DNA of 64,000 bases from Campylobacter mucosalis (GCF_013372205.1 NZ_CP053831.1:1116001-1180000); one strand, 5' to 3'. Counted from the first letter of the stretch, positions 47,656 through 57,774 are shown. Program-made: numbers and translations. Notes: generated from the letters alone by a model not told the origin.

Positions 47656-48759
47656 ATGGGACTTTCAGTAGGTATCGTCGGCCTACCCAACGTCGGCAAA
47701 TCAACAACTTTTAACGCCCTAACAAAGGCACAAAACGCCGAGAGTGCAAACTACCCATTTTGCACGATTGAGCCAAATAAAGCCATCGTGCCAGTACCAG
47801 ATAAGCGTTTAAATGAGCTAGCAAAAATTGTTGCACCAAATAAAATTCAATACTCAACCATAGAATTTGTAGATATTGCAGGTCTTGTAAAAGGTGCAAG
47901 CAAGGGCGAAGGGCTTGGTAATAAGTTTCTTTCAAACATCAGAGAAGCTGAAATGATACTTCATATTGTGCGTTGCTTTGACGATGAGAACATCACTCAC
48001 GTTGAGGGCGGAGTTGATCCTGTGCGTGATATTGAGATTATTAACACTGAGCTAATTTTAGCCGACATTGAGCAGTTAAATAAAAAGATTGAGCGTCTAG
48101 GACGTGAGGCAAAAGCCAACGCAAAGGGTGCAAAAGAGAGCTTAGAACTTGCAAATGCACTACTTTCACACCTAAATGAGAGCAAATCGGCAAGTAGTTT
48201 TGATGGTAAAGATAGCGAAATTTTCAAAGCACTTAATAAAGAGCTAAGATTGCTTTCAGCAAAAGATGTGATTTATGGCGTAAATGTTGATGAGGACGGC
48301 ATTGCAGAAGATAATGCCTACGTAAAAGCTGTGCGTGAGTATGCGGCGGCGTCAAATCACGAGGTTATCAAGCTTTGTGCTAAGATTGAAGAGGAGCTTG
48401 TAGGGCTTAGCGATGAGGAGGCACACGAGCTTTTAAGCTCACTTGGAGCTGATGAGAGCGGACTTGAAAAGATAATCCGCACAAGCTTTGCAAAGCTAAA
48501 TTTAATTAGTTACTTTACTGCTGGTGTCGTTGAAGTTCGCGCTTGGACTATCACAAGTGGCTGGAAGGCCCCAAAGGCGGCTAGTGTGATACACAACGAC
48601 TTTGAGCGTGGCTTTATCCGTGCCGAAGTAATAAGCTATAATGATTACATCAGCTGTGGTGGTGAAAATGCCGCAAAAGAGACTGGCAAGATGAGGCTTG
48701 AAGGTAAAGAGTATGTCGTGCAAGACGGCGATGTAATGCACTTTAGGTTTAACGTCTAG
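47656..48759 (+). CDS. ychF: Ribosome-associated ATPase YchF (OBG-like)
   Basis: 367 residues. Walker A GLPNVGKSTTFNALT (about 9-23), switch segment FVDIAGLVKGASKGEGLGNKF, and the C-terminal TGS domain with YFTAGVVEVRAWTI and GFIRAEVISYNDYI. The G4 position has NVDE in place of NKXD, the feature that makes OBG-like proteins prefer ATP. ATG with AAAGGA. Ends within a strong terminator stem. Confidence 0.96.
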   Translation: MGLSVGIVGLPNVGKSTTFNALTKAQNAESANYPFCTIEPNKAIVPVPDKRLNELAKIVAPNKIQYSTIEFVDIAGLVKGASKGEGLGNKFLSNIREAEMILHIVRCFDDENITHVEGGVDPVRDIEIINTELILADIEQLNKKIERLGREAKANAKGAKESLELANALLSHLNESKSASSFDGKDSEIFKALNKELRLLSAKDVIYGVNVDEDGIAEDNAYVKAVREYAAASNHEVIKLCAKIEEELVGLSDEEAHELLSSLGADESGLEKIIRTSFAKLNLISYFTAGVVEVRAWTITSGWKAPKAASVIHNDFERGFIRAEVISYNDYISCGGENAAKETGKMRLEGKEYVVQDGDVMHFRFNV

Positions 48760-48793
48760 TTGGTGGTCAAATCCACCAACTTCTATTTTTTAA
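48759..48793. terminator. Bidirectional terminator between ychF and lon
   Basis: Perfect 8-bp stem GTTGGTGG/CCACCAAC (48759-48766 and 48773-48780) with loop TCAAAT, followed by TTCTATTTTTTAA. Confidence 0.8.
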
Positions 48794-51194
48794 CCAGTGC
48801 ATTTTTTAGCACGTCCTCAATCGTATCAACGGCAATTATTTGCATATTTTGCTTAACCTCATCTGGAATTTCATCTAAATCTCGCTCATAGTTTTTACGA
48901 GGTATTAAAGCCGTTTTTATCTGTGCCTTGTGAGCGGCAATTAGCTTCTCTTTAAGTCCGCCAATAGCTAAAACTCTGCCACTTAGCGTTATCTCGCCAG
49001 TCATTGCCACATCGTGTCTTACCTTAATGTCACTTAAAATTGACGCAATCGCCGTAACCATCGTGATACCAGCACTTGGTCCGTCCTTTGGCGTGGCACC
49101 CTCTGGCACGTGCAGGTGCAAATCATACCTACAATAGACATCACTTGGCGTTAGCTCCCTTTTATCATCGCTATTTTTTGGGATTATTGATAGTGGAATT
49201 TTGATTTTTTTATTATCAATTAGCACCTTAACTACGCTAAATGCGATTTGCGCCGACTCTTTCATCACGTCGCCTAGCTGACCGGTTATTTGCATACTGC
49301 CCTTGCCCTCAATCCTAACCGCCTCTATCCTTAAAACATCGCCACCAACGCTAGTCCAAGCAAGTCCATTAACCTGCCCTACTCTATCTTTTTTATCAGC
49401 CGCTTCTATTTCAAAGACCTTTTTTTCAAGAAAATCTTTTAAATTTTTAGCGCTCACGCTCACTTTTGTTTCGTTTTTAGTTAGGATATTTTTTGCGACC
49501 TTTCTTAAAATGTCAGCTATCCTACGGCGTAAATTTCGCACACCACTCTCGCGTGTGTATTCAGCTATCATCAAGGTTATGGCATCCTTGCTGATATTTA
49601 CATCACTTGGTTTTAAGCCGTGTTTTTTAAGCTCTTGCGGGATTAGATATTTTTTGACTATCTCAAATTTCTCCTGAGGCGTATATGAGCTAAGGTTTAT
49701 AAATTCCATTCTATCACGAAGTGGTGCTGGTATCGCACTTACATCATTTGCTGTGGCGATAAAAATCACTTTGCTTAAATCAATGTTAAAATTTAGATAG
49801 TAATCCCTAAATTTGTTATTTTGCTCAGGGTCTAAAATTTCAAGTAAAACCGCAGTCGGATCGCCACGATAGCTTCTGCCGACTTTATCTATCTCATCAA
49901 GCACGACGACTGGATTCATCTGTTTTGCTTCAATAAGCCCCTGCACAATGCGCCCCGGCATTGCTCCGATATAAGTTCTTCTGTGTCCTCTAAGCTCATT
50001 TACATCTTCAAGTCCGCCAAGAGCGATACGCACAAGCTCGCGTTTTAGGGCTTTTGCGATTGAGTTTGCAAGGCTAGTTTTACCAACCCCCGGAGGTCCA
50101 GCAAAGCATAAAATCGCACCATTATTTACCTTCTCGCTAATGCCCCTAAGCTCTAAAAGCTCACGCAAAGCAAAATACTCCTCAATGCGTTCTTTTGGGC
50201 GCTCTAAGCTATAATGATCAGCGTTTAGATGTTTGCTAACTTCTGCGATTGATGAGCGTTTTTTGGCTAAATTTTCAAACGGCACTTCAAGCGTCCAGTC
50301 AAGATAGCTTTGAATTGTATTTGCATCAGCCGAATCTGGGTGCATACGGCTAAGCTTGTCTATTTGCTTTTTTATCTCTTTATAGGCGTCATCGCTCATA
50401 AATTTCTTTTTATTTTCAAGCTTTTTACGATACTCTTCAAGCTCCTCTTCACGGCTTGTGTCCGTGCCAAGTTCGGCTTGAATTTGCTTTAACTGCTCTT
50501 TTAAAAAATACTCTTTATTTGTCTTATCTATCTTTGAATGGACCTTATTTTTTATCTCTTTTTGAAGCTTATTTGCCTCAATCTCCTCAATGACGTAATC
50601 AATGAGTTTTAGCATTTTTTGTTCTAAATTTTCTTCAATAAAAAATTCATACGCAGTCTGCTTTTTAAGCCTTAATGCCGATAAAACAAGGTCGCAAACC
50701 CTAACAGGCTCGACACTCTCCTCTATCGTCTTAAGCAAATCAGGAGGAAAAAAATGACTTAAGGCACTTAGCTCACGTATTTTTTCACGCAAAACAACAA
50801 GTAAAGCGTCAGTTTTAACTGGGCTTGGACGCTTGATATGAAGTGTATCTACGAGTGCTCTTAGCGGTCTTTGTCCTGATTGTTCTAAAATTCTAGCCTT
50901 ATCTGCACCTTGAAATAAAATTTTAACTCGTCCATCAGGCAAAGGAACACGGCGCATTATCGTGCCTATAACACCTGCGTCATAAATGCTTTCAAAGTCC
51001 CGTCCGCCGTCATTTTGAGGCTTTGTTGGGACTATTAAAACCGGAGTTTCATTCTGTAATGCTAGGTCTAAAGCACTTAAATTTTCATCATCGCTTAAAA
51101 AAAGCGGTGTAATCATAAATGGATATAAAAACAGCTCATCTTCAACTATTATCGGAAGTTCTGCTGGTAAAATTTTACTATCGTGTATCTGCAA
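48783..51194 (-). CDS. lon: ATP-dependent Lon protease
   Basis: 803 residues. N-terminal substrate domain (about 1-200), coiled middle, AAA+ module with Walker [17 protein letters not shown] (about 360) and [18 protein letters not shown], then the Ser/Lys protease domain with [11 protein letters not shown] (catalytic Ser about 680) and the catalytic Lys in [13 protein letters not shown]. Start TTG ([16 protein letters not shown]) with AGGAG 6 nt upstream. Lies 8 bp downstream of bamD, probably one transcript. Confidence 0.97.
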   Translation of the reverse strand: MQIHDSKILPAELPIIVEDELFLYPFMITPLFLSDDENLSALDLALQNETPVLIVPTKPQNDGGRDFESIYDAGVIGTIMRRVPLPDGRVKILFQGADKARILEQSGQRPLRALVDTLHIKRPSPVKTDALLVVLREKIRELSALSHFFPPDLLKTIEESVEPVRVCDLVLSALRLKKQTAYEFFIEENLEQKMLKLIDYVIEEIEANKLQKEIKNKVHSKIDKTNKEYFLKEQLKQIQAELGTDTSREEELEEYRKKLENKKKFMSDDAYKEIKKQIDKLSRMHPDSADANTIQSYLDWTLEVPFENLAKKRSSIAEVSKHLNADHYSLERPKERIEEYFALRELLELRGISEKVNNGAILCFAGPPGVGKTSLANSIAKALKRELVRIALGGLEDVNELRGHRRTYIGAMPGRIVQGLIEAKQMNPVVVLDEIDKVGRSYRGDPTAVLLEILDPEQNNKFRDYYLNFNIDLSKVIFIATANDVSAIPAPLRDRMEFINLSSYTPQEKFEIVKKYLIPQELKKHGLKPSDVNISKDAITLMIAEYTRESGVRNLRRRIADILRKVAKNILTKNETKVSVSAKNLKDFLEKKVFEIEAADKKDRVGQVNGLAWTSVGGDVLRIEAVRIEGKGSMQITGQLGDVMKESAQIAFSVVKVLIDNKKIKIPLSIIPKNSDDKRELTPSDVYCRYDLHLHVPEGATPKDGPSAGITMVTAIASILSDIKVRHDVAMTGEITLSGRVLAIGGLKEKLIAAHKAQIKTALIPRKNYERDLDEIPDEVKQNMQIIAVDTIEDVLKNALVKK

Positions 51195-51202
51195 AATAAC
51201 TC

Positions 51203-51850
51203 CTATTCAAACATCTTTCTATACCAAGGTAAATTTGGCTCTAGCAAATTTGCATCTTTTAATGATGACGACTCCAGTTTCTGCTTGTAAACGTCAGCAG
51301 AAATTTCTCTGCCCGTGCGAACGTAAAGATCGTAAATTTGCATATCTAAGTAGTAAATAGCTAGTTTAAATTTAACAAGCATAGTTTCTATTAGCGGTCT
51401 AAATTTCGTATAAGGATAGCTGTATAGAAATTTTTCTATCTCGCTTACGCTATCTTGCATAAGTTTTTGGTTGCGATTTGGTCTAGAAAATGAGTCAAAA
51501 TTTGCCTTAATCTTTAAATATTGTGCAAATTCTGTCTTTTCGCCATTGTCACCATACTTTTTTATATATTCATCAAGATAGTGGTTTGCTAAAATATACT
51601 CCTCGTCATTTGCGTGAGCCTGTGCTAAAATCAGCAAAATTTGCTCTAAAAGCGGACTTGCTACATGCTCACTCGCCATTGAGATGTAGTGTTTATCAGC
51701 ACTCTCAAGGTCGTTTGCTTTTATATCTGAAACGATCTGTTCATACCACTCATCTGGACTTAAATTGTAAAGTTCAGTATACTTTTCGGCACAACCTGAC
51801 ATAACAAAAAAGGCAAAAAAGATAGCCGTAAATTTCAAAATTTTTGACAT
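51203..51850 (-). CDS. bamD: Outer-membrane assembly lipoprotein BamD (TPR type)
   Basis: 215 residues. Lipoprotein signal ending in VMSGCAEKY (lipobox, Cys20). TPR helices: [47 protein letters not shown], then [14 protein letters not shown]. Part of the BamA complex that inserts beta-barrel proteins. Length is a little shorter than E. coli BamD. The start is ATG. Its neighbourhood with lon and fliW is, from memory, the same in C. jejuni. Confidence 0.9.
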   Translation of the reverse strand: MSKILKFTAIFFAFFVMSGCAEKYTELYNLSPDEWYEQIVSDIKANDLESADKHYISMASEHVASPLLEQILLILAQAHANDEEYILANHYLDEYIKKYGDNGEKTEFAQYLKIKANFDSFSRPNRNQKLMQDSVSEIEKFLYSYPYTKFRPLIETMLVKFKLAIYYLDMQIYDLYVRTGREISADVYKQKLESSSLKDANLLEPNLPWYRKMFE

Positions 51851-51985
51851 AAAAATCCTTTGATATATTTTATTAATGCCGTTATTTTACATTATTTTGG
51901 CATATTTTGGCATAAAATTTTAATTTTTTTGTTTTTTAACCATAAAAATGATACAATAAAGCGAACTTATTAAAGGAGTTAGGAA

Positions 51986-52369
51986 ATGATATTTAACGTA
52001 AAAAGTCCAATATTAGGCTTTGAACATATAAAAACAATGGAGCTTATAGAGCTTGATAAATTTTTTGTAAAGCTACAAAGCAAAGATGATAGCACATCTT
52101 TTACGATGATAAATCCATACGCACTTAGGGATTATGAATTTGAAGTACCGACATACTACGAGGAGCTTTTGGGGCTTAAAAATTCTAGCGAGTTGAGGGT
52201 ATATAACATCGTAGTAGTCGCTTTACCACTAGAAAAATCAACCGTTAATTTTATCGCACCTATCGTGTGTAATATGGATAATATGACACTGGCTCAAGTT
52301 GTGCTTGATGTTGGTGCGTATCCACAATACGGGCCAGCCCAAAAGATAGAAGATTTCATACAAAAATAG
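51986..52369 (+). CDS. fliW: Flagellar assembly factor FliW
   Basis: 127 residues, matching FliW length. Segments typical of the family: [41 protein letters not shown] and [20 protein letters not shown] (the NXXN/region that contacts partners). FliW binds flagellin and CsrA, linking flagellin supply to translational control. Preceded by TACAAT (51952-51957) as possible -10 and an AAGGAGTT ribosome-binding site. Followed by the pilin-like operon, which could be co-transcribed. Confidence 0.93.
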   Translation: MIFNVKSPILGFEHIKTMELIELDKFFVKLQSKDDSTSFTMINPYALRDYEFEVPTYYEELLGLKNSSELRVYNIVVVALPLEKSTVNFIAPIVCNMDNMTLAQVVLDVGAYPQYGPAQKIEDFIQK

Positions 52370-52393
52370 ATAATTTTGGGGTTTTAGATCCTA

Positions 52394-55183
52394 ATGCGTC
52401 TTGCTTTTGTGTTTTTATTATGCCTATTGTTTGGCACAAATTCTAACGCCGACGTAAAGTCATACTACTACACTAGTAAGAATTTTAAAAAAGAGAGCAA
52501 TGTTTGCATCGATCTATCAAATTCCCAAGTTTACACTACTTACAATAAACAGCTAGAAGATCCGCATAAAATTTCTCCACCAATACCCACAAATTCCGCC
52601 GACGGATGCTATTACCTTGGTGCAAAATATATAAATTTTAACTTTTTAGGTAGCCGCAATACAAATTCCAAGTCTCTTACGGCTCCACTTCCTATACTAG
52701 CACAAGAGGAGCTAACTAGCAAGGAGCAAGATTCGTATTCGGTGATATATAAGGGATATATTCGCATACAAAAAAGCGGGTTTTATAGCTTTGCTTTAGA
52801 GTATAAAAATGCATTTACTACAATCGATTTGCCAACTATACATATATTACCAATAGAGCATATTGCGCCACTTGCATCGATGAACAAGGCTATACCAACT
52901 GAGCTAGCAACAGATTCTGATTTTAAAAATTTATCGTCATTTTACGTGGTAAATGCCAACATTAAAGAGCCTGGATATTACAAATTTACGATACATTTTA
53001 CGGGCTTTAAAAATGGCTCAAAGCTATCTTTAAAATGGCTTTATAACGGAGATCCCGCTCAAACGGATGGCTACGTTGATAACTCTAGCGATACTCCACA
53101 AGAGATAGCCGAGTACAAGGTTATCCCGTTTGAAAATTTATCGCAAAACGCTGTGGCAACAAGCGAGATAAAGCCTAGAGTGGTGGAGTCTGACTTTGTC
53201 CAACTGGCAAATGTAAAAAAACAGCACAGCTTTGACTGGGCGTATAATAGCCCCATTAGGACAAAAATATCTGGCAAGAGCGCGGAATTTTACCTAATGT
53301 TTGCCCAAAAGTTAGATAACCAAATCATACCAGCAAACTCTGTAAGTAAGGACATCTATCTAGTTACCCACCAAGACTCAAAGCCCTCTTACAATTTAGT
53401 CGCAAATAGCAATACAAATTTTAGTGGCAGTATGCTAAGTTTCATCGTTCCAGCCTCGATGATGAGCAGTGCGAAACTCGCGTATTTTGCAGTACTAAAT
53501 CCAAATGGAGAATACGAGGCAATATCAGATACATTTGCTATAAGACCTCAAAATTTCCAGCTAAATTTTAAAGATACGAGCGTAAAAAGTCCGCTTAAAT
53601 CTGCCAAAGACTACACAATAAACATATCTGCCATATCAAATAAAAAGATAGATGAAAGCTACAGCTACGACATACAAGATAGCTCATACATAAAAAACGG
53701 CAAAACTACACAAACAAATTTACTAATACCAAACATAAGCAAAAATCACGACTGCGTGGCATACGACATACCACTAAGTCAAAATAAAATTCTCTCATTT
53801 AAAAACGGTAAAACAGGTGATATTATCATAAATTTCAAAGACGCTTTGGAGTTTAATGTAAGCGTTGCCGATAAGAGCTTTACACTAGTAGATTATGAGA
53901 AAATTTCAGGCTTTAAATCATACACATCAGATCAGCGACAAGAAATTTTAGATAGTATTCAAAACTATGGCTACGAGTGCCTTGGAGAGGGAGATGAGTT
54001 TTTACTCTCTAGAACTCAAGAGTATTCAAACATCGATGAAGAAGCTGCTACTTTTTTAAAGTCCGGCTTAGTAGGCTGTGTCATCGATGAGTTAGAGCCA
54101 AAAAATATCGAGTTTTTACCAGCTTATGTGAGCGTTGATTACAAGCTAAGTGGCGCAAATGGCGAGCAATTTTCCTACATAAACAACACAAAACCAAACC
54201 AAAAAATGCTAGGACTCTTAGGACTTGAGCTAAATTTCAAAAACGCAAAAGATGAAAATATACAAAATTTCAAAAATGCCTGTTATAAAAAGGAGTTAAA
54301 TTTTGGCGTTTCTTACAATACAAACGCCAAACAAAACGCAAATGATAGCGATTTTAAGGAGTATAAAGATCTTAGCTTAAAATACAAAAAGGCTGAAAAT
54401 ATCGTTTTTGACAGCACCGATACTAAATTTGTAGAGCAAGAAAAAAACAGAGCAAAGTATAAAATTTCAAAAGATGACCTGCAAAATAGCCAAACTATGC
54501 AGATAGGTTTTAACTTCGAAAAAGATGTAAGCCAGTATATAAATCCATTTTTTATCTTTAGCAGGGATTTTTTAGCAGATGAAATTTTGCTAGATCAGAC
54601 GCAAATCGAGGCTAAAAATAACTTTGGAAGACCAAACAACAGCATTGCAATGCTCTATGGCAGAGCCTATCTGCCACACTACAAAGGTGGCTTTAATAGC
54701 CAAATTAAAGCGACTGAGTATTATGGATTTTACTGCGACAAAGAGTGCGATCTTGGAAATTTAGACATAAAAGGCGAAGAGATGCCAGGGCTAAATCACT
54801 GGTATGTCAACAAAAAGCACAATCAAAAAAATTTTGGAGTAGTTAGCGACACCGATCCATTTTTTACAACGACGCAAATTAGCTACAAATCAGAGATAAA
54901 AAACGGCACCAGAGAGCTTACCATACTAAATAGTGACAAGGCAAAACAAAAGCTAGATGATAATATAAAACTTATCTTAAAAGACTCTCCTTGGCTAATA
55001 TATAATAGCAACAAAGACGCAACGTATAACAACGCACCAATAACATTTTTAAGAAACATAAAGAACAAAATTTGGAGCGGAGAAGCACATAAAGCAAGTG
55101 GAGAAAAAGAGAGCGTAGAAGCTAAAATTTTCAAACAAGATCAAACAGATAAAAGTCACAAGAGTAAACGTATAGAGTGGTAG
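52394..55183 (+). CDS. Large exported protein, candidate tip/adhesin of a minor-pilin module
   Basis: 929 residues with a signal peptide (MRLAFVFLLCLLFGTNSNAD, cleavage about 18-19) and no other membrane helix. About residues 110-235 resemble a PA14/GLEYA-like carbohydrate-binding beta fold: GYIRIQKSGFYSFALEYKN and EPGYYKFTIHFTGFKNGSKL. The rest is beta-rich with scattered cysteines. A C-terminal block (about 745-850) contains AMLYGRAYLPHYKGGF, YYGFYCDKECDLGNL and LNHWYVNKKHN, similar in style to the C-terminal region of MshQ-like proteins (a weak, pattern-based resemblance). It is translationally linked to three prepilin-like genes downstream, so a role as a displayed or secreted component is inferred. 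Confidence 0.75.
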   Translation: MRLAFVFLLCLLFGTNSNADVKSYYYTSKNFKKESNVCIDLSNSQVYTTYNKQLEDPHKISPPIPTNSADGCYYLGAKYINFNFLGSRNTNSKSLTAPLPILAQEELTSKEQDSYSVIYKGYIRIQKSGFYSFALEYKNAFTTIDLPTIHILPIEHIAPLASMNKAIPTELATDSDFKNLSSFYVVNANIKEPGYYKFTIHFTGFKNGSKLSLKWLYNGDPAQTDGYVDNSSDTPQEIAEYKVIPFENLSQNAVATSEIKPRVVESDFVQLANVKKQHSFDWAYNSPIRTKISGKSAEFYLMFAQKLDNQIIPANSVSKDIYLVTHQDSKPSYNLVANSNTNFSGSMLSFIVPASMMSSAKLAYFAVLNPNGEYEAISDTFAIRPQNFQLNFKDTSVKSPLKSAKDYTINISAISNKKIDESYSYDIQDSSYIKNGKTTQTNLLIPNISKNHDCVAYDIPLSQNKILSFKNGKTGDIIINFKDALEFNVSVADKSFTLVDYEKISGFKSYTSDQRQEILDSIQNYGYECLGEGDEFLLSRTQEYSNIDEEAATFLKSGLVGCVIDELEPKNIEFLPAYVSVDYKLSGANGEQFSYINNTKPNQKMLGLLGLELNFKNAKDENIQNFKNACYKKELNFGVSYNTNAKQNANDSDFKEYKDLSLKYKKAENIVFDSTDTKFVEQEKNRAKYKISKDDLQNSQTMQIGFNFEKDVSQYINPFFIFSRDFLADEILLDQTQIEAKNNFGRPNNSIAMLYGRAYLPHYKGGFNSQIKATEYYGFYCDKECDLGNLDIKGEEMPGLNHWYVNKKHNQKNFGVVSDTDPFFTTTQISYKSEIKNGTRELTILNSDKAKQKLDDNIKLILKDSPWLIYNSNKDATYNNAPITFLRNIKNKIWSGEAHKASGEKESVEAKIFKQDQTDKSHKSKRIEW

Positions 55184-55185
55184 AT

Positions 55186-55800
55186 ATGCAACGCGATGCC
55201 TTTTCTTTGCTTGAAGTTATTTTTAGCATAGTTATCGTGGCATTAGTTAGTGTTGCTGTACCATTTGCCATAAAAACAAGCTCAGTTATGAACGCAAAAT
55301 CAATCTCTCAAGAAAAGATCCTAATCGCCAAAACAAAACTTGAGCAGGTCATAGAGCTACCATACACTTGTATGTATATAAACCAATATCCAGAGCTTAT
55401 GTTGCCAATGTTTATAAAGGATACGAGTGAGAATTTTTACACAAAAAATAATCTAAACAGAAGCAACCACAGATATTTTAAACAAATAAGCGGACTTAGC
55501 AATACCTGCAACAGCGACCAGCAAAGCATAGAAAGCCTTGACGGTAAGACGTTTGATGTTGCCATAGATGATCAGCTTGAGAATAGATTTATAACAAACT
55601 CAAGCTATACGCTTAGCGTAAAAGAGGAGAAAAATCCATTTAAATTTCAAAACGACAACACAGATATTTTTGACACAAAGCTAATTACCATAGTGGTTGC
55701 TTCAAGCAGTGATGAGAATTTAAACCAAGAGATAAGGCTTTTTACAAGCGTTTCAAATATCGGCGAAGTTAGCGGACTTGACATAAAAGAGATGAGATGA
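55186..55800 (+). CDS. Prepilin-like protein, PilV/MshD/GspI-like minor pseudopilin
   Basis: 204 residues from ATG 55186 (a GTG at 55177 is open too). Type IV prepilin N terminus: a short leader MQRDA, then FSLLEVIFSIVIVALVSVAV, with Glu at position 5 of the mature protein and Ala rather than Gly before the cleavage site. The body (about 60-204) has CMYINQYPELMLP and paired cysteines. Like PilV/MshD it has an IAKTKLEQVIELPY helix after the membrane segment. Starts 2 bp after the 929-residue gene and overlaps the next by 4 bp. Confidence 0.85.
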   Translation: MQRDAFSLLEVIFSIVIVALVSVAVPFAIKTSSVMNAKSISQEKILIAKTKLEQVIELPYTCMYINQYPELMLPMFIKDTSENFYTKNNLNRSNHRYFKQISGLSNTCNSDQQSIESLDGKTFDVAIDDQLENRFITNSSYTLSVKEEKNPFKFQNDNTDIFDTKLITIVVASSSDENLNQEIRLFTSVSNIGEVSGLDIKEMR

Positions 55801-56696
55801 AACGAGCATTTACACTCATAGAGCTTATAGCCGTTATAGTAATCCTTGGTATCGTAGCAACAATGGGGACGAGTTTGCTACTTAACATATACCAAAGCTA
55901 CTCGCAAAGTCAAAATTTATCGCAACTACAAAGCCAAACACAAACTAGCGTAAATCAAATAGCAAAACTACTAAGCTACCGCGTAAAACCAAGCGTCATC
56001 GCTAGAGTTGCTAATACCAATGACTTTAAAAAGCTTAATGATAACCAAGATGAAAGATATAATGTATTAGAATTTATAAGCTACGAGCCAGACCTTTTTA
56101 ATGATGATTTTTATAGCGGAGTCGTTGATTTAGACGCAAGTGACTCAGGCATCATTATAACGCCAGATAGCAGCCTTACAGAGCCTAAAAAATATAAAGA
56201 ATATGACGATCAAGAAGTAAGCCTAACCCTAGAAGAGGCAATCACAGATGATTTAGAAAATTTTAACAATGACAACTACGAGTTAGCACTCATTTTTAAA
56301 CAGGTGCCTTACGATACACAAAAGGCATTTGGGTACGATGAGAATTTTGCAAAACACAGTCCAAACGAAACAATAGCAAGGGCAAAAATAGCAGACAACG
56401 AGAAATTTCAGATAAAAGACTACATACAAAAGCAAATTTCAGAACACTACCAACTAGCATACACCGCCCACGCCATAACTCTTGTTAAAAACGATAATGG
56501 CGAATTTAACCTTGTAATTTATTATAATTACAGACCTTGGCTAAATGAGAGATACGATAAAGACGCAAAGTCATCAATCCTAGCAAAAAATGTCACAGCG
56601 TTTAACTTCAAACAAGAATCAGATATCATATACCTAAGGCTATGCCTAAAAAACGACTCAAATTCTATAGTTTGTAAACTAAAGGCGGTATACTGA
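55797..56696 (+). CDS. Prepilin-like protein, PilW/MshO/GspJ-like minor pseudopilin
   Basis: 299 residues. N terminus MKRAFTLIELIAVIVILGIV is a textbook type IV prepilin (leader MKRA, Phe at +1, Glu at +5). The following SQSQNLSQLQSQTQTSVNQIAKLL helix and large C-terminal domain fit the longest minor pseudopilin, as PilW, MshO and GspJ. Near the end a Cys pair, LRLCLKNDSNSIVCKL. ATGA overlap upstream; the stop overlaps the next start (TGATG). Confidence 0.87.
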   Translation: MKRAFTLIELIAVIVILGIVATMGTSLLLNIYQSYSQSQNLSQLQSQTQTSVNQIAKLLSYRVKPSVIARVANTNDFKKLNDNQDERYNVLEFISYEPDLFNDDFYSGVVDLDASDSGIIITPDSSLTEPKKYKEYDDQEVSLTLEEAITDDLENFNNDNYELALIFKQVPYDTQKAFGYDENFAKHSPNETIARAKIADNEKFQIKDYIQKQISEHYQLAYTAHAITLVKNDNGEFNLVIYYNYRPWLNERYDKDAKSSILAKNVTAFNFKQESDIIYLRLCLKNDSNSIVCKLKAVY

Positions 56697-57181
56697 TGAG
56701 ACGTGCATTTGGTATGATGTGGGCTATCATTTTTATTATACTCATTAGTCTATTTATAGCTTTTAGTCTCTCGGTATCATCTAGCAACCTAACCCAAACT
56801 AGCGATACATACCTTAGCGAACAAGCAGAGCTTTTAGCAAGAGGGGCGACAGAGTATGCAATGCTTAGAATTTTAAAGCACGACTTCATAAAGGACGGCT
56901 GCCTTGAAAATTTAGACGGCTCTTTCACTCCACCAGACGCCAGTGATAAGCTTTTTGAGATAAAAATAAAGATAAAACACATAGGCGATATAGGCAGTTG
57001 TATAAGTAGCTCTAAGTCGCAAAATGTAAAAAACATCAAACCAGGAAACGTCATAATAGACGTATGGGTATCTTACGCAAAAGATAAAGACAAAGCTAAG
57101 ATAAAAGACGACATGCAACTAAGTGACGAAATGCAAAAGCATCCAATCACATTTCATAGACGAACTTTACAAAAACTTTAG
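56696..57181 (+). CDS. Prepilin-like protein lacking Glu5, PilX/MshP/CtsT-like
   Basis: 161 residues. MRRAFGMMWAIIFIILISLFIA has the leader and Phe+1 of a prepilin, but Trp instead of Glu at +5. Loss of Glu5 is typical of the GspK/PilX/MshP position, which sits at the tip. The mature part continues SEQAELLARGATEYAMLRI, a segment common in PilX/MshP proteins. C. jejuni has the transformation gene ctsT in the fliW neighbourhood, so this could be its counterpart. Last gene of the coupled set. Confidence 0.8.
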   Translation: MRRAFGMMWAIIFIILISLFIAFSLSVSSSNLTQTSDTYLSEQAELLARGATEYAMLRILKHDFIKDGCLENLDGSFTPPDASDKLFEIKIKIKHIGDIGSCISSSKSQNVKNIKPGNVIIDVWVSYAKDKDKAKIKDDMQLSDEMQKHPITFHRRTLQKL

Positions 57182-57209
57182 ATTTTATTATTAATTTATA
57201 TTTATGTGT

Positions 57210-57215
57210 TATAAT
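57210..57215 (+). promoter_or_regulatory. Putative -10 box for hpf
   Basis: TATAAT preceded by TGTGT, 30 bp before the hpf ATG; AAAGGAGG follows as ribosome-binding site. Confidence 0.55.
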
Positions 57216-57245
57216 AGTCTTAACTTTCAAGTAAAGGAGGATGCA

Positions 57246-57773
57246 ATGAACATAAGCATCACAGGAAAACAATTTGAACTCACTGAGCCTATTAAAGGCT
57301 ATATAGAAAACGCGTTTGACGCACTTGGAAAGTATAACCTAGACATTATCTCAGGCAGATGTGTTGTCTCAGCAGATGAAAAACAGGGCAAAAAGGGCTT
57401 TAATGCAGAATTTGCTCTAAATTTAGCACACAAAGACACTATCGTCATACGCCAAAAAGATAAAGACCTATACGCAGCAATCGACCTAGCCGTTGAGAGG
57501 GCTTCTAAAGTTTTAAGACGAGAACACGACAAAGCAACCACAGTTAAGGGCAAAGCTGATGATAAAGAGTATCGCTTAAAAATAGGCGAAGAAAAAGTAG
57601 AGGGCGTAGACGAGATAGTTCCTATGGAGCTTGAATTATATAAACCGCTTGAGATAGAAGAGGCACTTGAGCATCTAAAAAATAGCGAACTTCAATTTTA
57701 CGTATTTAACGACATAGATGCCAGAATGCGTGTGATATACAAACGCACTGACGGCAAATATGGATTGTATTAA
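57246..57773 (+). CDS. hpf: Ribosome hibernation-promoting factor, long form
   Basis: 175 residues. N-terminal S30AE domain: MNISITGKQFELTEPIKGYIE, FNAEFALNLAHKDTIVI and LYAAIDLAVERASKVLRR. C-terminal dimerisation domain with LQFYVFNDIDARMRVIYKRT and DGKYGLY. Long HPF makes 100S ribosome dimers in stationary phase or stress. Its frame is open upstream to 57204, but the ATG at 57246 with AAAGGAGG before it is clear. Own promoter, separate from the pilin-like operon. Confidence 0.95.
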   Translation: MNISITGKQFELTEPIKGYIENAFDALGKYNLDIISGRCVVSADEKQGKKGFNAEFALNLAHKDTIVIRQKDKDLYAAIDLAVERASKVLRREHDKATTVKGKADDKEYRLKIGEEKVEGVDEIVPMELELYKPLEIEEALEHLKNSELQFYVFNDIDARMRVIYKRTDGKYGLY

Positions 57774-57774
57774 A

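Noticed and set aside
51894-51913. Tandem ATTTTGGCAT repeat upstream of fliW
   Set aside because: Only two copies in AT-rich DNA; too little to claim an operator.
52370-52393. RNA switch or terminator between fliW and the 929-residue gene
   Set aside because: Only 24 bp with no hairpin; it fits read-through into the next gene rather than a control element.
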